A stretch of 64,000 nt of DNA from Engraulis encrasicolus (GCF_034702125.1 NC_085874.1:391001-455000); one strand, 5' to 3'; positions 28,695-40,698 are shown, counted from the stretch's first letter. A program made the numbers and translations. Notes: generated from the sequence alone by a model not told the origin.

Positions 28695-28738
28695 TCATTC
28701 ATCAATTCTACTATCTATCAATTCTACTATCTATCAAT

Positions 28739-28837
<99 letters not shown>

Positions 28838-28838
28838 C
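28695..28838 (+). repeat. (TATC)n microsatellite with an 18-bp leader repeat
   Basis: Two to three copies of an ATCAATTCTACTATCT unit, then about 25 TATC tetranucleotides from 28740. Confidence 0.95.
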
Positions 28839-29234
28839 CTCAACACATTGTGAAAGAGGACCCTCTAGTGACGTTATTAGGCTATAACAGTTCCTCATGT
28901 ATTCCTCATGAAAGATTGCAGAGGGAAGATGCGTATTAGGATACAGGATCTGTAAAGATTATTGCAATACTTGATCTGACTGGTTCTTTCCCTTTATATT
29001 AATACATGCTTTAAGAAAACTTGGGGCCTCCTCATACAGTATGTGGCCCTGGCGGCTGTCCCATTACCCTCTGTTTTGACAGGAGAAGTCACCCCACCCA
29101 GCTTTGAATCCAGGTCAAGGGTACCTATCATGCACTATCACTCCAACACCAGCGACACCAAGCTCCACCATGGTCAGAGTACACCCAGAACTTCCATGGC
29201 AGTCACCCCATCACAAAGCCATAGACTGTGTGTT

Positions 29235-29853
29235 TACAGTATTTCTCAATTGGTTTTGTACATTTTTCTCAACAGAATAATCATTCTCAAAACTTCTTGT
29301 TCAATTGTGACTTCCTGCTGTTATATGTGCATATGGTAAAATACGTTTCTCATAGTTTTCAGCATTTAGCAAATGCTTTCGTCACCATGCAGATGGTTGT
29401 GTACAATTCTCAGCTCTTTCGTTCATTATCAAATGCTTTCGTCATATCACTCAAAAAGCTTTGTCACTGAATGCATGCAACTATCTCAATCTTATCTGAT
29501 CAATGTAATATAAAACTGAATTTACAACATTTCCCATCCAATCTAAACAACATTTCGCTTCAGAAAAGATCCTCAAGAGTGTACTATTTAATTGACAACT
29601 TGAGAAATTGATTTGACTAGCTTGTCCATACACTATGACACAATGACTAACCATTCTGCTGGCGCTGATATGTTCATTGACACAAAAACTTGGTTTTTGA
29701 AAGACAAATAAGGGTTTTGAGCAAGAGACTCGGTTTTGCAGGTTATCCACCGTGTTTTGCCATTTGTTAAAGCTGTTTTGAGAATGAATATTATGTTTTG
29801 CAAATTGCGAGAGAGATTCGAGAAATGTACAAAACCAATTGAGAAAAACTGTA
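29235..29853. mobile_element. MITE-like element with TCTCAATTGG ends
   Basis: Left end ACAGTATTTCTCAATTGG and right end CCAATTGAGAAAAACTGTA are inverted. The similarity reaches about 60 bp inward (TTTTGTACATTT, GAATAATCATTCTCAAAAC and near-inverses). The interior is AT-rich and non-coding. Superfamily not determined. Confidence 0.6.
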
Positions 29854-30499
29854 AGATAACACATGGGGCAGCTGTTTTTTTTATCAGCAGTTTGCCGGGA
29901 AACAACACAGTAATTTACAATGTTGAGGTGCACTTTTAGGTCTCATTTAAAAGGAAACCCTTATCATAGGCCCAAAACAACATTTCTGAGGAATATTGCT
30001 CAACCATATTTGTTTGAAATGTAGGGTGTACATATACGCATACTGGACATGTTAGTCATTGAGTGTGTGTTTGAGTGTAGCCATTTATTATGTGAAAGCA
30101 TGAGAACATGGTATGCATGCATGTGTGCATTATGTACAGTATGTGCATGGTAGGCCTATTCATATTTTAAACATGGCTAATCCTGTGGTTCTGAAAAAAG
30201 CCAACCGGGCAAAAAAGTAGGCCTATACTTTGTTAACATACAGTGTCTCAGTGATGGGTTCTGTTAGAAAGACTCTGAAACATGTCAGAACCTCTGTCCA
30301 CTCTGTCCAGCCTACAGTATGTAGGCCTACTAGACCAATCATTCTCAAAGTGTTCATAAAAGAGTTGGTAGAGCTAGTGTCTTTCAAAACCAACTGGTGC
30401 TCTTGGAAGCGGTTCAATGTTCAAAAAAGACAGAAGGAAAAAATCCTTGGTCCAGGCACTTAATGTAGTAAAAAAACAAACTTTATTTAAGGGGCAAAT

Positions 30500-30592
30500 G
30501 CATTAAAAAACATCAACGCATTTCGGCGCTGTGGCCTTCATCAGGGTGTGAGCGCCACAGCGCCCAAACGCGTTGGTGTTTTTTAATGCATT
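30500..30592. repeat. Hairpin repeat, CGTTTCGGC...CTTCATCAGGG type
   Basis: AATGCATTAAAAAACATCAA and its near-inverse TTGGTGTTTTTTAATGCATT bracket GGCGCTGTGGC and GCCACAGCGCC. The central CCTTCATCAGGGTG is a word common in fish repeats. Arms about 38 bp, loop about 17 bp. Confidence 0.6.
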
Positions 30593-31567
30593 CTCAAAGT
30601 GTGTTCACCTGGTGCCGAGAGAGACCTATAGTGGTCTGCAAGGTAATTTCTACTACATAGGCAGCATTAGCAAGAAAGGCTAGGCTATATTTGTAATATT
30701 ATTATAAGCCTAAACTTATCTTCACTACTAAACTTATTAATAAACATATTTCACTACTAAAGGCATAATTTGCATCTGAATTGAACCTTAAATGTGTAGC
30801 GTGAATGATCCTGTCAAAGTGGTCCTTGGTCTAAAGAGGTTTGAGATACTCTATAGACCTGTTATTGCAGCTTCTTTCTCAATCTGATCACAACATGTTT
30901 GATCATGAGCACAGGCACATTTCTGAACCAACATGTTGGAGGTTAGGTTCATTGTTTAAAATCCTCTTTTCAGTGATGCAACCATGTTGTCATGTATGCT
31001 GTAGGCTGTTTGTAATTTGTCCAAATATACGCAGACCAATGAAGCGGGTGTGTGAGACAGCAGCATTTGAGCCTAGCTTTTCCCTCCATCTTCACCAAAC
31101 AGTGCTCCTCTGAAATTAATCTGTAATTTGTACAAAGATGCACACCGACAAAGCACTTTGATTCAGATTGTCATTCTTTACACCTCGGAAAAAAATGAAT
31201 GGCAAAATCATTGTTAGTTTATTTCCAATGGTCATTCCACAGCCATTTCACACAGTTTTCTGCCACAAAACAACCACACCAATAACATGGTGCAGATGGT
31301 TGTACTAGATACTATAGCCTACATAGCGTACAGCAATAACACATATACTCATGCAGAGTCATTGGCAACAGAGAAAAGATAGGCTACTACTCATTAACGT
31401 TGCTTTATCACTTGACCCATTCACAAAAAAATGTAGGCCTACATTCAGTAGCCCTGCCACTCAGATGATTGCGGTCCTTGGAATAATGTCAACACAACAC
31501 TTCCTAGTAATATCTGTTCTTACACACATATTAGCCACACTTAACTGGATGTTCTTCATTTTTTTAC

Positions 31568-31757
31568 TCGAAGTGTAGGGTACTTGTATTAGTCTTTGGA
31601 GCAAAGTGGGGTTAGATGCCCTGGATGCTGAAGGGGACTTGGGCCACAGACATGAGTTCAGGATGTGCACTCCCCACTCTATTCTTCCTGATATGAACCT
31701 ATGACCCTCTCCTCCCATGACCCATTCCCCTAACCAGTAGGCCACAGCTGCACTAGA
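31568..31757 (-). repeat. Degenerate tRNA-derived SINE of a different family
   Basis: On the minus strand it begins GCAGCTGTGGCCTACTGG-TTAGG (A-box region), with a B-box remnant GGTTCATATC about 40 bp on, then a CCCCTTCAGC...CATCTAACCCCAC body. The pattern recalls widespread fish SINEs with a GTGGCctAcTGGTTAG head. Heavily mutated. Confidence 0.45.
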
Positions 31758-32454
31758 AGGAAATTTCCCATGCAACACCACAGCCACAATCTTTGAACAC
31801 ACTTAAACACATATTGCTCTTTGTGTTGTTTTATGTTTGGTTGATATCCTGTTTTTAAGTTAATTATAGTAAAATCCCACTGGTCTGGTTGCTTTTAATA
31901 AGTGTTTGTGACGATTAAGGTTAGAGTTGGGATTGCTGTTAGCCCCAGAGGGGCCATGATGAGTTGGGGCGTAACACAAACGAAACATGTCAGTGACAGA
32001 AACTAGAGTATATGTCTATAAATGTCAGTCATCATTAGATCCAGGAGTTTGTAATCTAGAATTATTACATTTAAGATGTACAGTATATGAATACATGAAG
32101 TGCAAGAGTTCCCCCTAGTGTTCAATGTTAAAAATGCATTTGGAACAGTTTCAGATTAGAACACCATCAGTGTAATTAGGCTTGCTTTAACCTCTTACTC
32201 TAGCCTAAGTACTTTTGTTTTGTGATGAGGAAACACTCAAATCACAGTTTTATTACATAATTGAAATGTCACATTTTTGATGTCTCTTGTTATAGCAGTT
32301 GCATTTTAATCATATTTATCAGTTATTTTAAAATATAGTTAATAGTATGACTGCTATTACCTGCACAGAAAATGATAATTAATTACTTGAAGCCAGAGTT
32401 GAAAATGGGCCATTTTCACATGACATCGCACACCACTGAACACTGATCATTTCA

Positions 32455-32770
32455 GGGCAGTCATGGGTGAGCAGTTAGGGCGTCAGACTTGCATCCCAGA
32501 GGTTGCCGGTTCGACTCCCGACCCGCCAGGTTGGTGGGGGGAGTAATCAACCAGTGCTCTCCCCCATCCTCCTCCATGACTGAGGTACCCTGAGCATGGT
32601 ACCGTCCCACCGCACCGCTCCCCATGGGGCGCCACTGAGGGCTGCCCCCTTGCACGGGTGAGGCATAAAATGCAATTTCGTTGTGTGCAGTGTTCACTTG
32701 TGTGCTGTGGAGTGCTGTGTCACAATGACAATGGGAGTTGGAGTTTCCCAATGGGCTTTCACTTTCACTT
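32455..32770 (+). repeat. tRNA-derived SINE, copy 1
   Basis: Starts GGGCAGTCATGGGTGAGC (A-box-like) and has the B box GGTTCGACTCC about 45 bp later, which fits GGTTCRANYCC exactly. A conserved body follows and a short TTTCAC-type tail. Nearly identical to copy 2 at 42104, so a recently active family. It is not a tRNA gene: no acceptor stem or cloverleaf is kept. Confidence 0.8.
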
Positions 32771-33294
32771 CAAGGCAGGTTAAGATGATAGAAACGCCTC
32801 AAATCTCAGCTTGCCTTTTTAGCTTAAAAAAAGAACCTGTTTGACGTCACTGTGAAATTTTCTAATCCCAGGTCCAGAATATAGTGCAGAGCCACAGCAC
32901 ACCTGTGAGTAGGGTTTTATGTGCCTTTCATGTGCTCTGGTAAGTACATATTATGCAGTCTCGGCAACTCAAAATCAATCAATGGGTTGTCCAGTGGAAA
33001 AGGCGTTAGTTCATGTGTGCTTCCCATGTTACCATTTACCATGATTCTCAGAGCACATGAATGCACTATTACTTTTAACCTCCTGAACCTGAGATTGACA
33101 CATCTAATGATGACCACACTTCAAGCAGGATAGGGTTGAAAGAACCAAAATCCTTTTCATGTTTCTGGAAAAGAAAACCCAGCCTTCTTATGTGCTTTTG
33201 TCAACCTTTGGCCCCTTTACAATGGTGCAAGACATCATGCAAAACAGTAAATCATTTGCAATAGTAAATATTTAGTTAATCCGAAACAAACGTC

Positions 33295-33427
33295 ATTGGA
33301 TTTTTTGACGGGAAACCCCTTTATTGTGTCACAGGGTTTGTTAAAATCTCCAGATGCCGTGTCAACATAAAAGGCACTGTGCTCTACAGAGTAGCACAAC
33401 ACAACACAGTAAGGACAGGAAGAAGAG
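33295..33427 (+). promoter_or_regulatory. Candidate inducible promoter and 5' noncoding exon of TLR5S
   Basis: Within about 130 bp lie an inverted CCAAT box (ATTGG, 33295-33299), a kB-type decamer GGGAAACCCC (33310-33319) fitting GGGRNWYYCC, a TATA-like ATAAAAGG (33367-33374), and a purine-rich stretch ending in a GAG|GTAGGC donor (GT at 33428-33429). The TLR5S coding exon opens with an acceptor (TTTCAG, AG at 33872-33873) directly before its ATG, so a noncoding first exon must exist, and about 33398-33427 is the nearest candidate. It would imply a 446-bp 5' UTR intron. The signals are visible; their use is inferred. It fits the known NF-kB-dependent induction of soluble TLR5 in trout. Confidence 0.5.
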
Positions 33428-33874
33428 GTAGGCTATGTCCATTTACATTAATGTTGCAAAGTAAAACTATATTTGCCTGAAAAAAGATGTTAAAGCTACA
33501 ATAATTAAATGCAGTATTTGACCATCCTAAGTACTGTGCATGTTGAAAGTGGACTACGCCCTCATACAGAACAATAGAGGAAGGGGCCTCGTCCCTGAAC
33601 TTACTTTGTATGTTTGAACGTGAGTGGTGGAAGGCAGCACTGCAAATTCAGTCAAGTTGATGAACCACTTAAACAACTTTGGATAATTACTCCGTGTTGC
33701 TTTCATAGTTTTTTTTTTACATGCTGCTTTATGAAATATGACTTCATAGCTATTTAGGTTGAAATGCATGTTTTCTAAAATGTGTATATTATATTGGTAA
33801 TATACTGTATGAACTAGACATTTTGGCCTAATATCACATACAGGTATTTGACATCTTTTTCCTTCTATTTCAGA

Positions 33875-35818
33875 ATGATTACAAGCGGCCCCATATTCAC
33901 CCTTTTACTTGGGGCTTCTATATGTCTTTTCATGGCACAACACAGTCACCAATGCCTTATATACCAGCACTGGGCAATCTGCCGTGGAAGGTCTCTAACT
34001 CAAGTGCCACAACTACCATCCAGTGTGACGCATCTGGACCTGAGTATGAACCACCTCCGTCACCTCTCTGAGGACTCTTTTGAAGGAATGGAAAGCCTTG
34101 TGTATCTCGACCTTGGCTCACAGCTCTTGGGACAACTTTTCATCCAGAATAACACTTTCAGAGGATTGCAGAACCTCACACATCTTCACTTAGGAGACAA
34201 CAGGAAGATACACTTTGAGGAGGATGCTTTTCAGGGACTGACTAATCTCCACACTCTAATTTTGTTACATTGTGATTTAGATAAGAGCATTCTCTCGGGT
34301 AGATACCTGAAACCTCTGGTATCACTTCAGGAGCTTGATCTCTACGGCAACCAAATAAAGAGCTTTGAGCCAGCCATGTTCTTCCGGAATATGACAGATC
34401 TCAGGGTTCTAGATCTTTCCCTGAACCGTGTAAAATCTATTTGTGAGAGAGACTTCGCTGCCCTTCAAGGCAGACACTTCCGCCAGTTTAGACTGTCTTC
34501 TGTTCCCCTGACTGAAATGAATCCGTCATATTTTAACTGGAAAGAGTGTGGGAACCCTTTTAGAAACATGTCTTTTGACACCCTTGATTTATCACTGACT
34601 GGACTCAGCACCAGCAAGGCCATTCTTTTCCTTTCTGGGATTCAGGGTACTCGCATTAACCATCTCGTCATAGGTCCAAACATCATAGGTTCAGGATTTG
34701 GGACTAGCAACTTTCAAGATCCAGACCGGCACACCTTTGAGCCTCTTAAGTTCAGTGGTGTTAAATCCATTGATTTATCAAAAAATTTCATCAGTGTGGT
34801 CAAGCATGGCATTTTCACACCACTGTCTGCTTTGGAGAACATAACAATGGCAGGCAATAAAATAAACCGCATAGATGTAAATGCATTTCAAGGACTTTCA
34901 GACTTGCAAAGGCTAAATCTGTCACATAATCTCATAGGGGAAATTTATGCCAGTACTTTTAGGAGTCTCCCCAATCTTAGAACGCTCGATTTGTCACATA
35001 ATCATATTGGCGTCCTCCAGTACGGCGCCTTCTCTGGACTAAATTTGCTCCTGCTAGATCTCACTGGCAACTCCTTGTCCTCAGTGCACAGTATCTCCCC
35101 ACTGCCAAGCTTACAGGAACTGTATCTAGATGACAATAAAATTGCAACTGTGTACGGACTACAGAAGGCTGCCAAGAGCGTAACCACCATCTCCCTCAAC
35201 AACAACAGACTGAGGAACGTGGAAGACTTGTATACCATACTAGCTCATTTCCCCAATGCCACTCGAATCAGTGTCGCCGACAACTCAATCTCCTTCTGCT
35301 CTGGTGGGCCAGCAGGCAGACCAACGATACCATCTAGTTACAGAGTGAAGGAGCTGTTTCTACAAAACAATAACTTGGATTCAGTGTGGGAAAAAGGGCA
35401 ATGTCTTGATTTATTTGACCAGCTTGGTGAACTGTCATCTCTGTCGCTGAGCTCCAATCGGCTGGAGACTCTCCACGAGGGTGTTTTTAAGGGGCTGTCG
35501 TCCCTGCACAGTTTGGACTTGTCCAAAAACTGTCTGACCCATCTGCCTCAGGGCATACTTCCGACGAGCCTGAGAACCCTGGACTTGTCCCATAACTTCC
35601 TCGGCAGTCCAGATCCGGATGTCTTGCGGTTCCTCAATGCTGTTGACATGAGAAAGAACCGTTTTGTGTGTGACTGTGACTTGGGGCCCTTTGGACAGTG
35701 GGTCAAGCAGAGCAACACAACTTTGCTCACTCCTGTTTCGCAACTCCATTGCGAGTTTCCCAAAAACCTACGCGGTGTCGCAATCACAAACTTCACAACA
35801 GAGTCATGTGACCGGTGA
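33875..35818 (+). CDS. tlr5s: Soluble Toll-like receptor 5 (TLR5S)
   Basis: Secreted flagellin-binding receptor known in bony fishes; in trout it boosts signalling by membrane TLR5. The 647-residue product has a signal peptide (about 1-23), about 20 leucine-rich repeats (LxxLxLxxN), and a C-terminal cap with the CDCD cysteines (about 596-645). It stops just where TLR5M continues into its membrane helix. The TLR5 signature GSGFG...DPDRHTF matches the GAGFG...DPD motif of vertebrate TLR5. The frame has no stop or frameshift. I place the start at ATG 33875, because an intron acceptor ends at 33873 and the frame upstream is intronic. Downstream sequence shows no membrane helix or TIR, so this is not merely a missing exon. 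Its N-terminal third is much closer to the neighbouring TLR5M than the rest is. Confidence 0.9.
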   Translation: MITSGPIFTLLLGASICLFMAQHSHQCLIYQHWAICRGRSLTQVPQLPSSVTHLDLSMNHLRHLSEDSFEGMESLVYLDLGSQLLGQLFIQNNTFRGLQNLTHLHLGDNRKIHFEEDAFQGLTNLHTLILLHCDLDKSILSGRYLKPLVSLQELDLYGNQIKSFEPAMFFRNMTDLRVLDLSLNRVKSICERDFAALQGRHFRQFRLSSVPLTEMNPSYFNWKECGNPFRNMSFDTLDLSLTGLSTSKAILFLSGIQGTRINHLVIGPNIIGSGFGTSNFQDPDRHTFEPLKFSGVKSIDLSKNFISVVKHGIFTPLSALENITMAGNKINRIDVNAFQGLSDLQRLNLSHNLIGEIYASTFRSLPNLRTLDLSHNHIGVLQYGAFSGLNLLLLDLTGNSLSSVHSISPLPSLQELYLDDNKIATVYGLQKAAKSVTTISLNNNRLRNVEDLYTILAHFPNATRISVADNSISFCSGGPAGRPTIPSSYRVKELFLQNNNLDSVWEKGQCLDLFDQLGELSSLSLSSNRLETLHEGVFKGLSSLHSLDLSKNCLTHLPQGILPTSLRTLDLSHNFLGSPDPDVLRFLNAVDMRKNRFVCDCDLGPFGQWVKQSNTTLLTPVSQLHCEFPKNLRGVAITNFTTESCDR

Positions 35819-35973
35819 ACGTCCAACTGTCCCTGCAACCGGATTTGCATTTGTTTTTTGTCTGTTGATGTCTCTGACCTGAGATTGCATTGTTGTGGTC
35901 ACCAGGGCAGGGGATGGCAAAGTGAAGCGGAAAGACACTTTACTTAAGATATATTATAAAAAAGTATAAATCA

Positions 35974-35979
35974 AATAAA
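35974..35979 (+). terminator. Candidate polyadenylation signal of TLR5S
   Basis: AATAAA about 155 bp after the TLR5S stop codon; the first canonical hexamer on this strand after the gene. It gives a short 3' UTR, consistent with a secreted, inducible transcript. Confidence 0.55.
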
Positions 35980-36188
35980 AATTGAGTGATTGAAGATGCT
36001 ATGATGATTGATTGGTCGGTTGTGTGCAAAGCTCAGTGACCGCCTCAGGCTACTTACTCATGAAAGCTAGGCAAGCATGGAATAAAAGAGTAAAATGCAT
36101 AATGTTTTATTAGTACAGATCTGCTCATCTTACATGAATATAATTTTTTTTATTTAATTGCCATTTATTGGGAAAACTTATATGTTAA

Positions 36189-36430
36189 ACTTATCAAGTC
36201 AAGTAGGTTTTATTGTCAATTTCTTTACATGCACTGGTCATACAAAGAATTTGAAATTACATTTCTTGCTTTCCCATACAGACATAGACTAATCTAGGTA
36301 AGGACATAGACAGTATAGACATAGACAGTACTTATACATGGACTTAAGACAGTATGGACATAGACAGTGCTCATACAGACATTTAAAGTGCAAGACTGGA
36401 CAACAGAAGACTTGTAGAGGACATACATTA
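36189..36430 (-). repeat. Probable LINE/SINE 3' tail
   Basis: The minus strand ends GACAATAAAACCTACTTGAC, a common end of fish retroelements, preceded by repeats of GACATAGACAGTA-type words (36285-36380). No coding sequence survives. Confidence 0.4.
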
Positions 36431-37353
<923 letters not shown>

Positions 37354-37539
37354 TGTTAATTTGCCTGTGATTCAACACAATGCTTCTAAAGGCGTTTTTG
37401 GTTAGGTTTGTTGCTTCGCAGCCAATAGTGGTTCTGGTGGAGTCCACACAAGAGGTCGCTAAATCCTGTTGCTCTCGGTAGATTCCGTCTAACAAGAAGA
37501 CTAGAAGTAGGCTACTTAGCACAGTCACGGGCACGGAAT

Positions 37540-37757
37540 GTCTAAAACTAACAATCTATCCCCAAATCGCAAGTGCTACAACGTCAGTGTTGGGTAAAAC
37601 CGGAGGCGCAATTTGGGGAGTGTCCCGTGCCGTTTCTACGCGCCTCGAAGCCTACACTCGTGCGCCAACACAGTGCCAGTCGACGCGGAGAGGGAAGGTG
37701 GGTGAGACACTAAACCTATCAGCAGGTTTCCAGTAATTCCCAGAAACTGCCTTCAAG
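37540..37757 (+). promoter_or_regulatory. CpG-rich stretch with a splice donor; possible distal promoter and 5' exon of TLR5M
   Basis: About 220 bp denser in CpG than its surroundings, with no TATA box, ending in CTTCAAG|GTAGGTAG, a strong donor consensus (GT at 37758-37759). TLR5M needs an upstream noncoding exon and this is the most promoter-like plus-strand sequence between TLR5S and TLR5M, about 6.7 kb from the coding exon. Assignment to TLR5M is inference; it could belong to an unannotated noncoding transcript or be chance. Confidence 0.3.
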
Positions 37758-38195
37758 GTAGGTAGATTTTAGTGAAGCCCCTATGCCAGCTAGAGTCTCA
37801 GATCCGCAATGGGTTGTGGAACGTATTTGGAGCGCACGGCGAGGAGTTGTTGCCACACTTGTTCATTGACGAGAATGACTGAGTCAAAATGCGAATTCGT
37901 GATTTCAAAGGATAGCTTCAAATATTTCGGGTATGCCTAGTATAGGTTGGCATGCGCGTTAGGCCTACTGCTTTTCGACAATGACGAACAGCAACAGGTT
38001 TTATATAGGCCTAGCCCAAATGCCCACGTGCGTCATTTGTTTGGGGTAAATTAATTGTCTATGTGTTTTTTAAGGTTAAGTGATGGCTGGGGACCCCTGG
38101 ATGTCCGCAACGAGGTAGGCTACTGGGGGCATAGCAGAAGTAGGCTACACCAAAATACAAAAACAAGTCAAACAACGGTATTTCCTTTAGTTAAA

Positions 38196-38320
38196 CGTGC
38201 ACTGTGTAATATTTTTCAGTAGTTTATTTCCAGAATTCATGCTGCCCATTCAAAAATGTTACATTTTTCATGAATACTTAGGCCAACCACCACCATTAAA
38301 TTCTTAGTATTCGTTATGGC
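38196..38320 (+). repeat. Short dispersed repeat, opposite-orientation copy
   Basis: Carries GTGCACTGTGTAATATTTTT, TTTATTTCCAGAATTCATGC and ACCACCACCATTAAATTC, the inverse of the blocks at 20697 and 24765. It is next to the truncated Tc1 derivative. Confidence 0.55.
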
Positions 38321-38370
38321 AGGGAAAATGGCAGTTTTCTATTGAGAGGGTAACGTTTTTTGTTGTTGTT

Positions 38371-39083
38371 GTAAAACTCACTTGTTTACCACCACACATG
38401 CTTGACACCATCTAAAGCAAATTTGTTTATATTGGTCTCTTCAGACCACAGGACATGGTTCCAGTGATCCATATCTTTGGTCAGAGACCAAGATAAACAC
38501 ATTTGCTTTAGATGGTGTCAGGCATGTGTGGTGGTAAACAAGTGAGTTTTTTTTTAAGTTTATCCTCTCAATAGTCAAGCATGGTAGTGGGACTGACATG
38601 GTTTGGGGATGCATGAAGGCTGTCAACAGTGGAAATCTGAATTACACCTAATGAAAATGCATATGAACATGCACTGTGACTACTGAAGCAGATCATGATA
38701 CTCTCCATAGGATTGCATTCAAATCTCACACCAATCTATTTAAGCCAGGTGCAGACTCAAAATGTAAAAGTTCAATGTAAAAAAAGGTTGAAACGCAAAC
38801 CGATGACCTCCCTTTTAATCCTTTTTCATTTCGAGACGATTCGAGTCAAGACGGCCCTTTCTCTACCGGATTTTAATCTCACTTTTGTGGGCAATGTTCA
38901 AACATTAATGGCTGTGTTTTGATTTTTTTTCTGTGTGAATTAGAAATTCAAGCGGTTATATATGTTGTTAAAAGGTCACCAATCATTGTGTCAAACAAAA
39001 ATTTCTTTAATGCTCTCCCATGAGAAGATATACTCACAAATCTGCAAAAATGTGAGGGGTGTACTCACTTACGTGACATACTG
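38371..39083 (+). mobile_element. Truncated Tc1 derivative with an internal hairpin
   Basis: Same family as the element at 5157: transposase fragment in sense on the plus strand (about 38550-38880) and a right terminal repeat ending CTTACGTGACATACTG at 39083, then TA. The left terminal repeat is missing. The left part is an inverted repeat (38373-38441 with 38482-38550) of the transposase segment coding a DGVKHVW-like motif. Confidence 0.7.
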
Positions 39084-39162
39084 TAGGCCTAGCTAGCTCA
39101 GTGTTGGGCAAAAACTTTAATAGCCTGCATTACTGATTACATGTTACTGTCTTTTCAAACAA

Positions 39163-39551
39163 TCCACATACAACACAATGTGAATCTGCAATGTTTCAAT
39201 GTGTGTCAGAAATGGATGTGTTTGTTTTGTCAGCATTAAGCATGAGGAATTTCAGAGTTCCTCATAGTGAGACCACCTAAATGTAACTACCTCCCGAGCA
39301 TCTGTCTCTCACCCTTGACAACTGCACCATTATTGAGAACCAAGTTGTTATAACCCTCGGCGGTTATATATGTTGTTAAAAGGTCACTAATCATTGTGTC
39401 AAAAGACCATTTCCTTGTGGTCTCACTATGAGGAACTCTGTTTTGTCAGCATTAAGCATGAGGAATTTCAAACACATCCATTTCTGACACACATTGTAAG
39501 ATTGCAGATTCACATTGTCTTGTATGTGGTTCTCACTTACGTGACATACTG
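39163..39551. repeat. Rearranged inverted repeat containing Tc1 end fragments
   Basis: About 39163-39290 and 39405-39530 are inverted copies of each other (shared words: CATTAAGCATGAGGAATTTC, GTGAGACCAC, ACACATCCATTTCTGACACA). Between them lies 45 bp of Tc1 terminal-repeat interior (39360-39405), and the right edge is a 20-bp Tc1 end (to CTG at 39551) followed by TA. This is not a clean insertion. Confidence 0.6.
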
Positions 39552-39553
39552 TA

Positions 39554-39895
39554 AAGGGTGTGAGAAGCTCAGACAGATAAATAGTTGCTAGCCCATGTAG
39601 GGCTACATGAGCAGCATGATTTTAATATTTGCTCTGACTTGAACAGTAAAGGGAGGCTATTGGTAAAATATGTTCAAATTTCTTAGTCCTGGTTAAAACC
39701 CTTGCTGCAGTATTTTGCACTAGCTGGATCCTACTTGTAGTTCTAGATGGAAGGCCAGAAAATAACAAAATCCAATTGTCCAGTCTAGATGTAACAAATG
39801 CATGAATTAATGTTTCAGCATCATGCAGAGACAACAGTCTGATATTTACAATTTGAGATGGATGACAAAATGCTGATTTTGTTACTGCTTTGATA
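39554..39895 (-). mobile_element. L2-type LINE fragment, reverse-transcriptase C-terminal region (5' half)
   Basis: On the minus strand it reads AETLIHAFVTSRLDN...SGLPSRTTSRIQLVQN then AARVLTRTKKFEHI and LSELLTPF, the typical region just downstream of the catalytic RT core in L2/CR1-group LINEs, with a few frame breaks. Both ends abut Tc1 termini at TA. Its natural continuation is on the opposite strand at 40699. Confidence 0.7.
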
Positions 39896-39897
39896 TA

Positions 39898-40696
39898 CGG
39901 TATGTCATGTAAATGAGTTCACCCCTCACATGTTTTGCAGATTTGTGAGTATATCTTTTCATAGGAGAGCATTAAAGAAATTTCCCTTTGACACAATGAT
40001 TAGTGACCTTTTAACAACATATATAACCGCTTAAATTTCTTGTTCACTCAGAAAAAATCAAAATACAGCCATTAATGTTTGAACATTGCCCACAAAAGTG
40101 AGTACACCCCAGATTAGATTCCGGCAGAGAAGGGGCCATGTTGGCGCGAATGGCCTCGAAATGAAAAGGGAGTAAAAGGGAGGTCATCGGTGTGTGTTTC
40201 AACCTTTCTTTACATTGACCGTTTACATTTCGAGTCTGCACCAGGCTTAAATAAATCGGTGTGAGATTTGAATGCAATCCTATGGAGAGTATCATGATCT
40301 GCTTCAGTAGTCACAGTGCATGTTGAGACATGTTTCTTTTAGGTGTAATTCAGATTACCAACGTTGACAGCATTCATGCATCCCCAAACCATGTCAGTCC
40401 CACTACCATGCTTGAATATTGAGAGGATAAACTTTTTTTTCAAAACTCCATTGTTTATCACCACATATGCTTGACACTATCTAAAGCAATTTGTTTATCT
40501 TGGTCTCTTCAGAGCACACAGCATGGTTCCAGCGATCCATATCCTTGGTCTGTTCATCTCTCTTGAGACAAAGATGAACAAATTTGCTTTAGATGGTGTC
40601 AAGCATGTGTGGCGGTAAACCTATGTCTCCTATGAAAAGATATGCTCACAAATCTGCAAAACATGTGAGGGGTGTACTCACTTACGTGACATACTG
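39898..40696 (-). mobile_element. Tc1/mariner deletion derivative, near-complete ends
   Basis: Flanked by TA (39896-39897 and 40697-40698). Inverted ends are CGGTATGTCATGTAAATG and CTTACGTGACATACTG. It contains the same antisense transposase 3' fragment as the element at 5157 and the same fold-back core as the element at 38371 (about 40450-40510 with 40566-40620). Non-coding. Confidence 0.8.
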
Positions 40697-40698
40697 TA

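Larger units (their letters stand above)
27495..33294. other. Interval between thbd and TLR5S
   Basis: Contains the GT and TATC microsatellites, the MITE at 29235, the hairpin at 30500, the degenerate SINE at 31568 and SINE copy 1. The rest is unique-looking AT-rich DNA without recognisable exons. Confidence 0.5.

Noticed and set aside
32455..32530. tRNA gene
   Set aside because: The A and B boxes are part of a SINE head found in three copies with the same non-tRNA body; no cloverleaf stems pair.
33848..33874. Nine extra in-frame codons before the TLR5S ATG
   Set aside because: They begin at TTG and overlap the pyrimidine tract and AG of a splice acceptor; the ATG at 33875 starts a normal signal peptide.
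33875..35818. TLR5S as a truncated pseudogene of TLR5M
   Set aside because: No stop or frameshift within 647 codons, complete C-terminal cap, own promoter and poly(A) signals, and a known class of soluble TLR5 in fishes ending at the same point.
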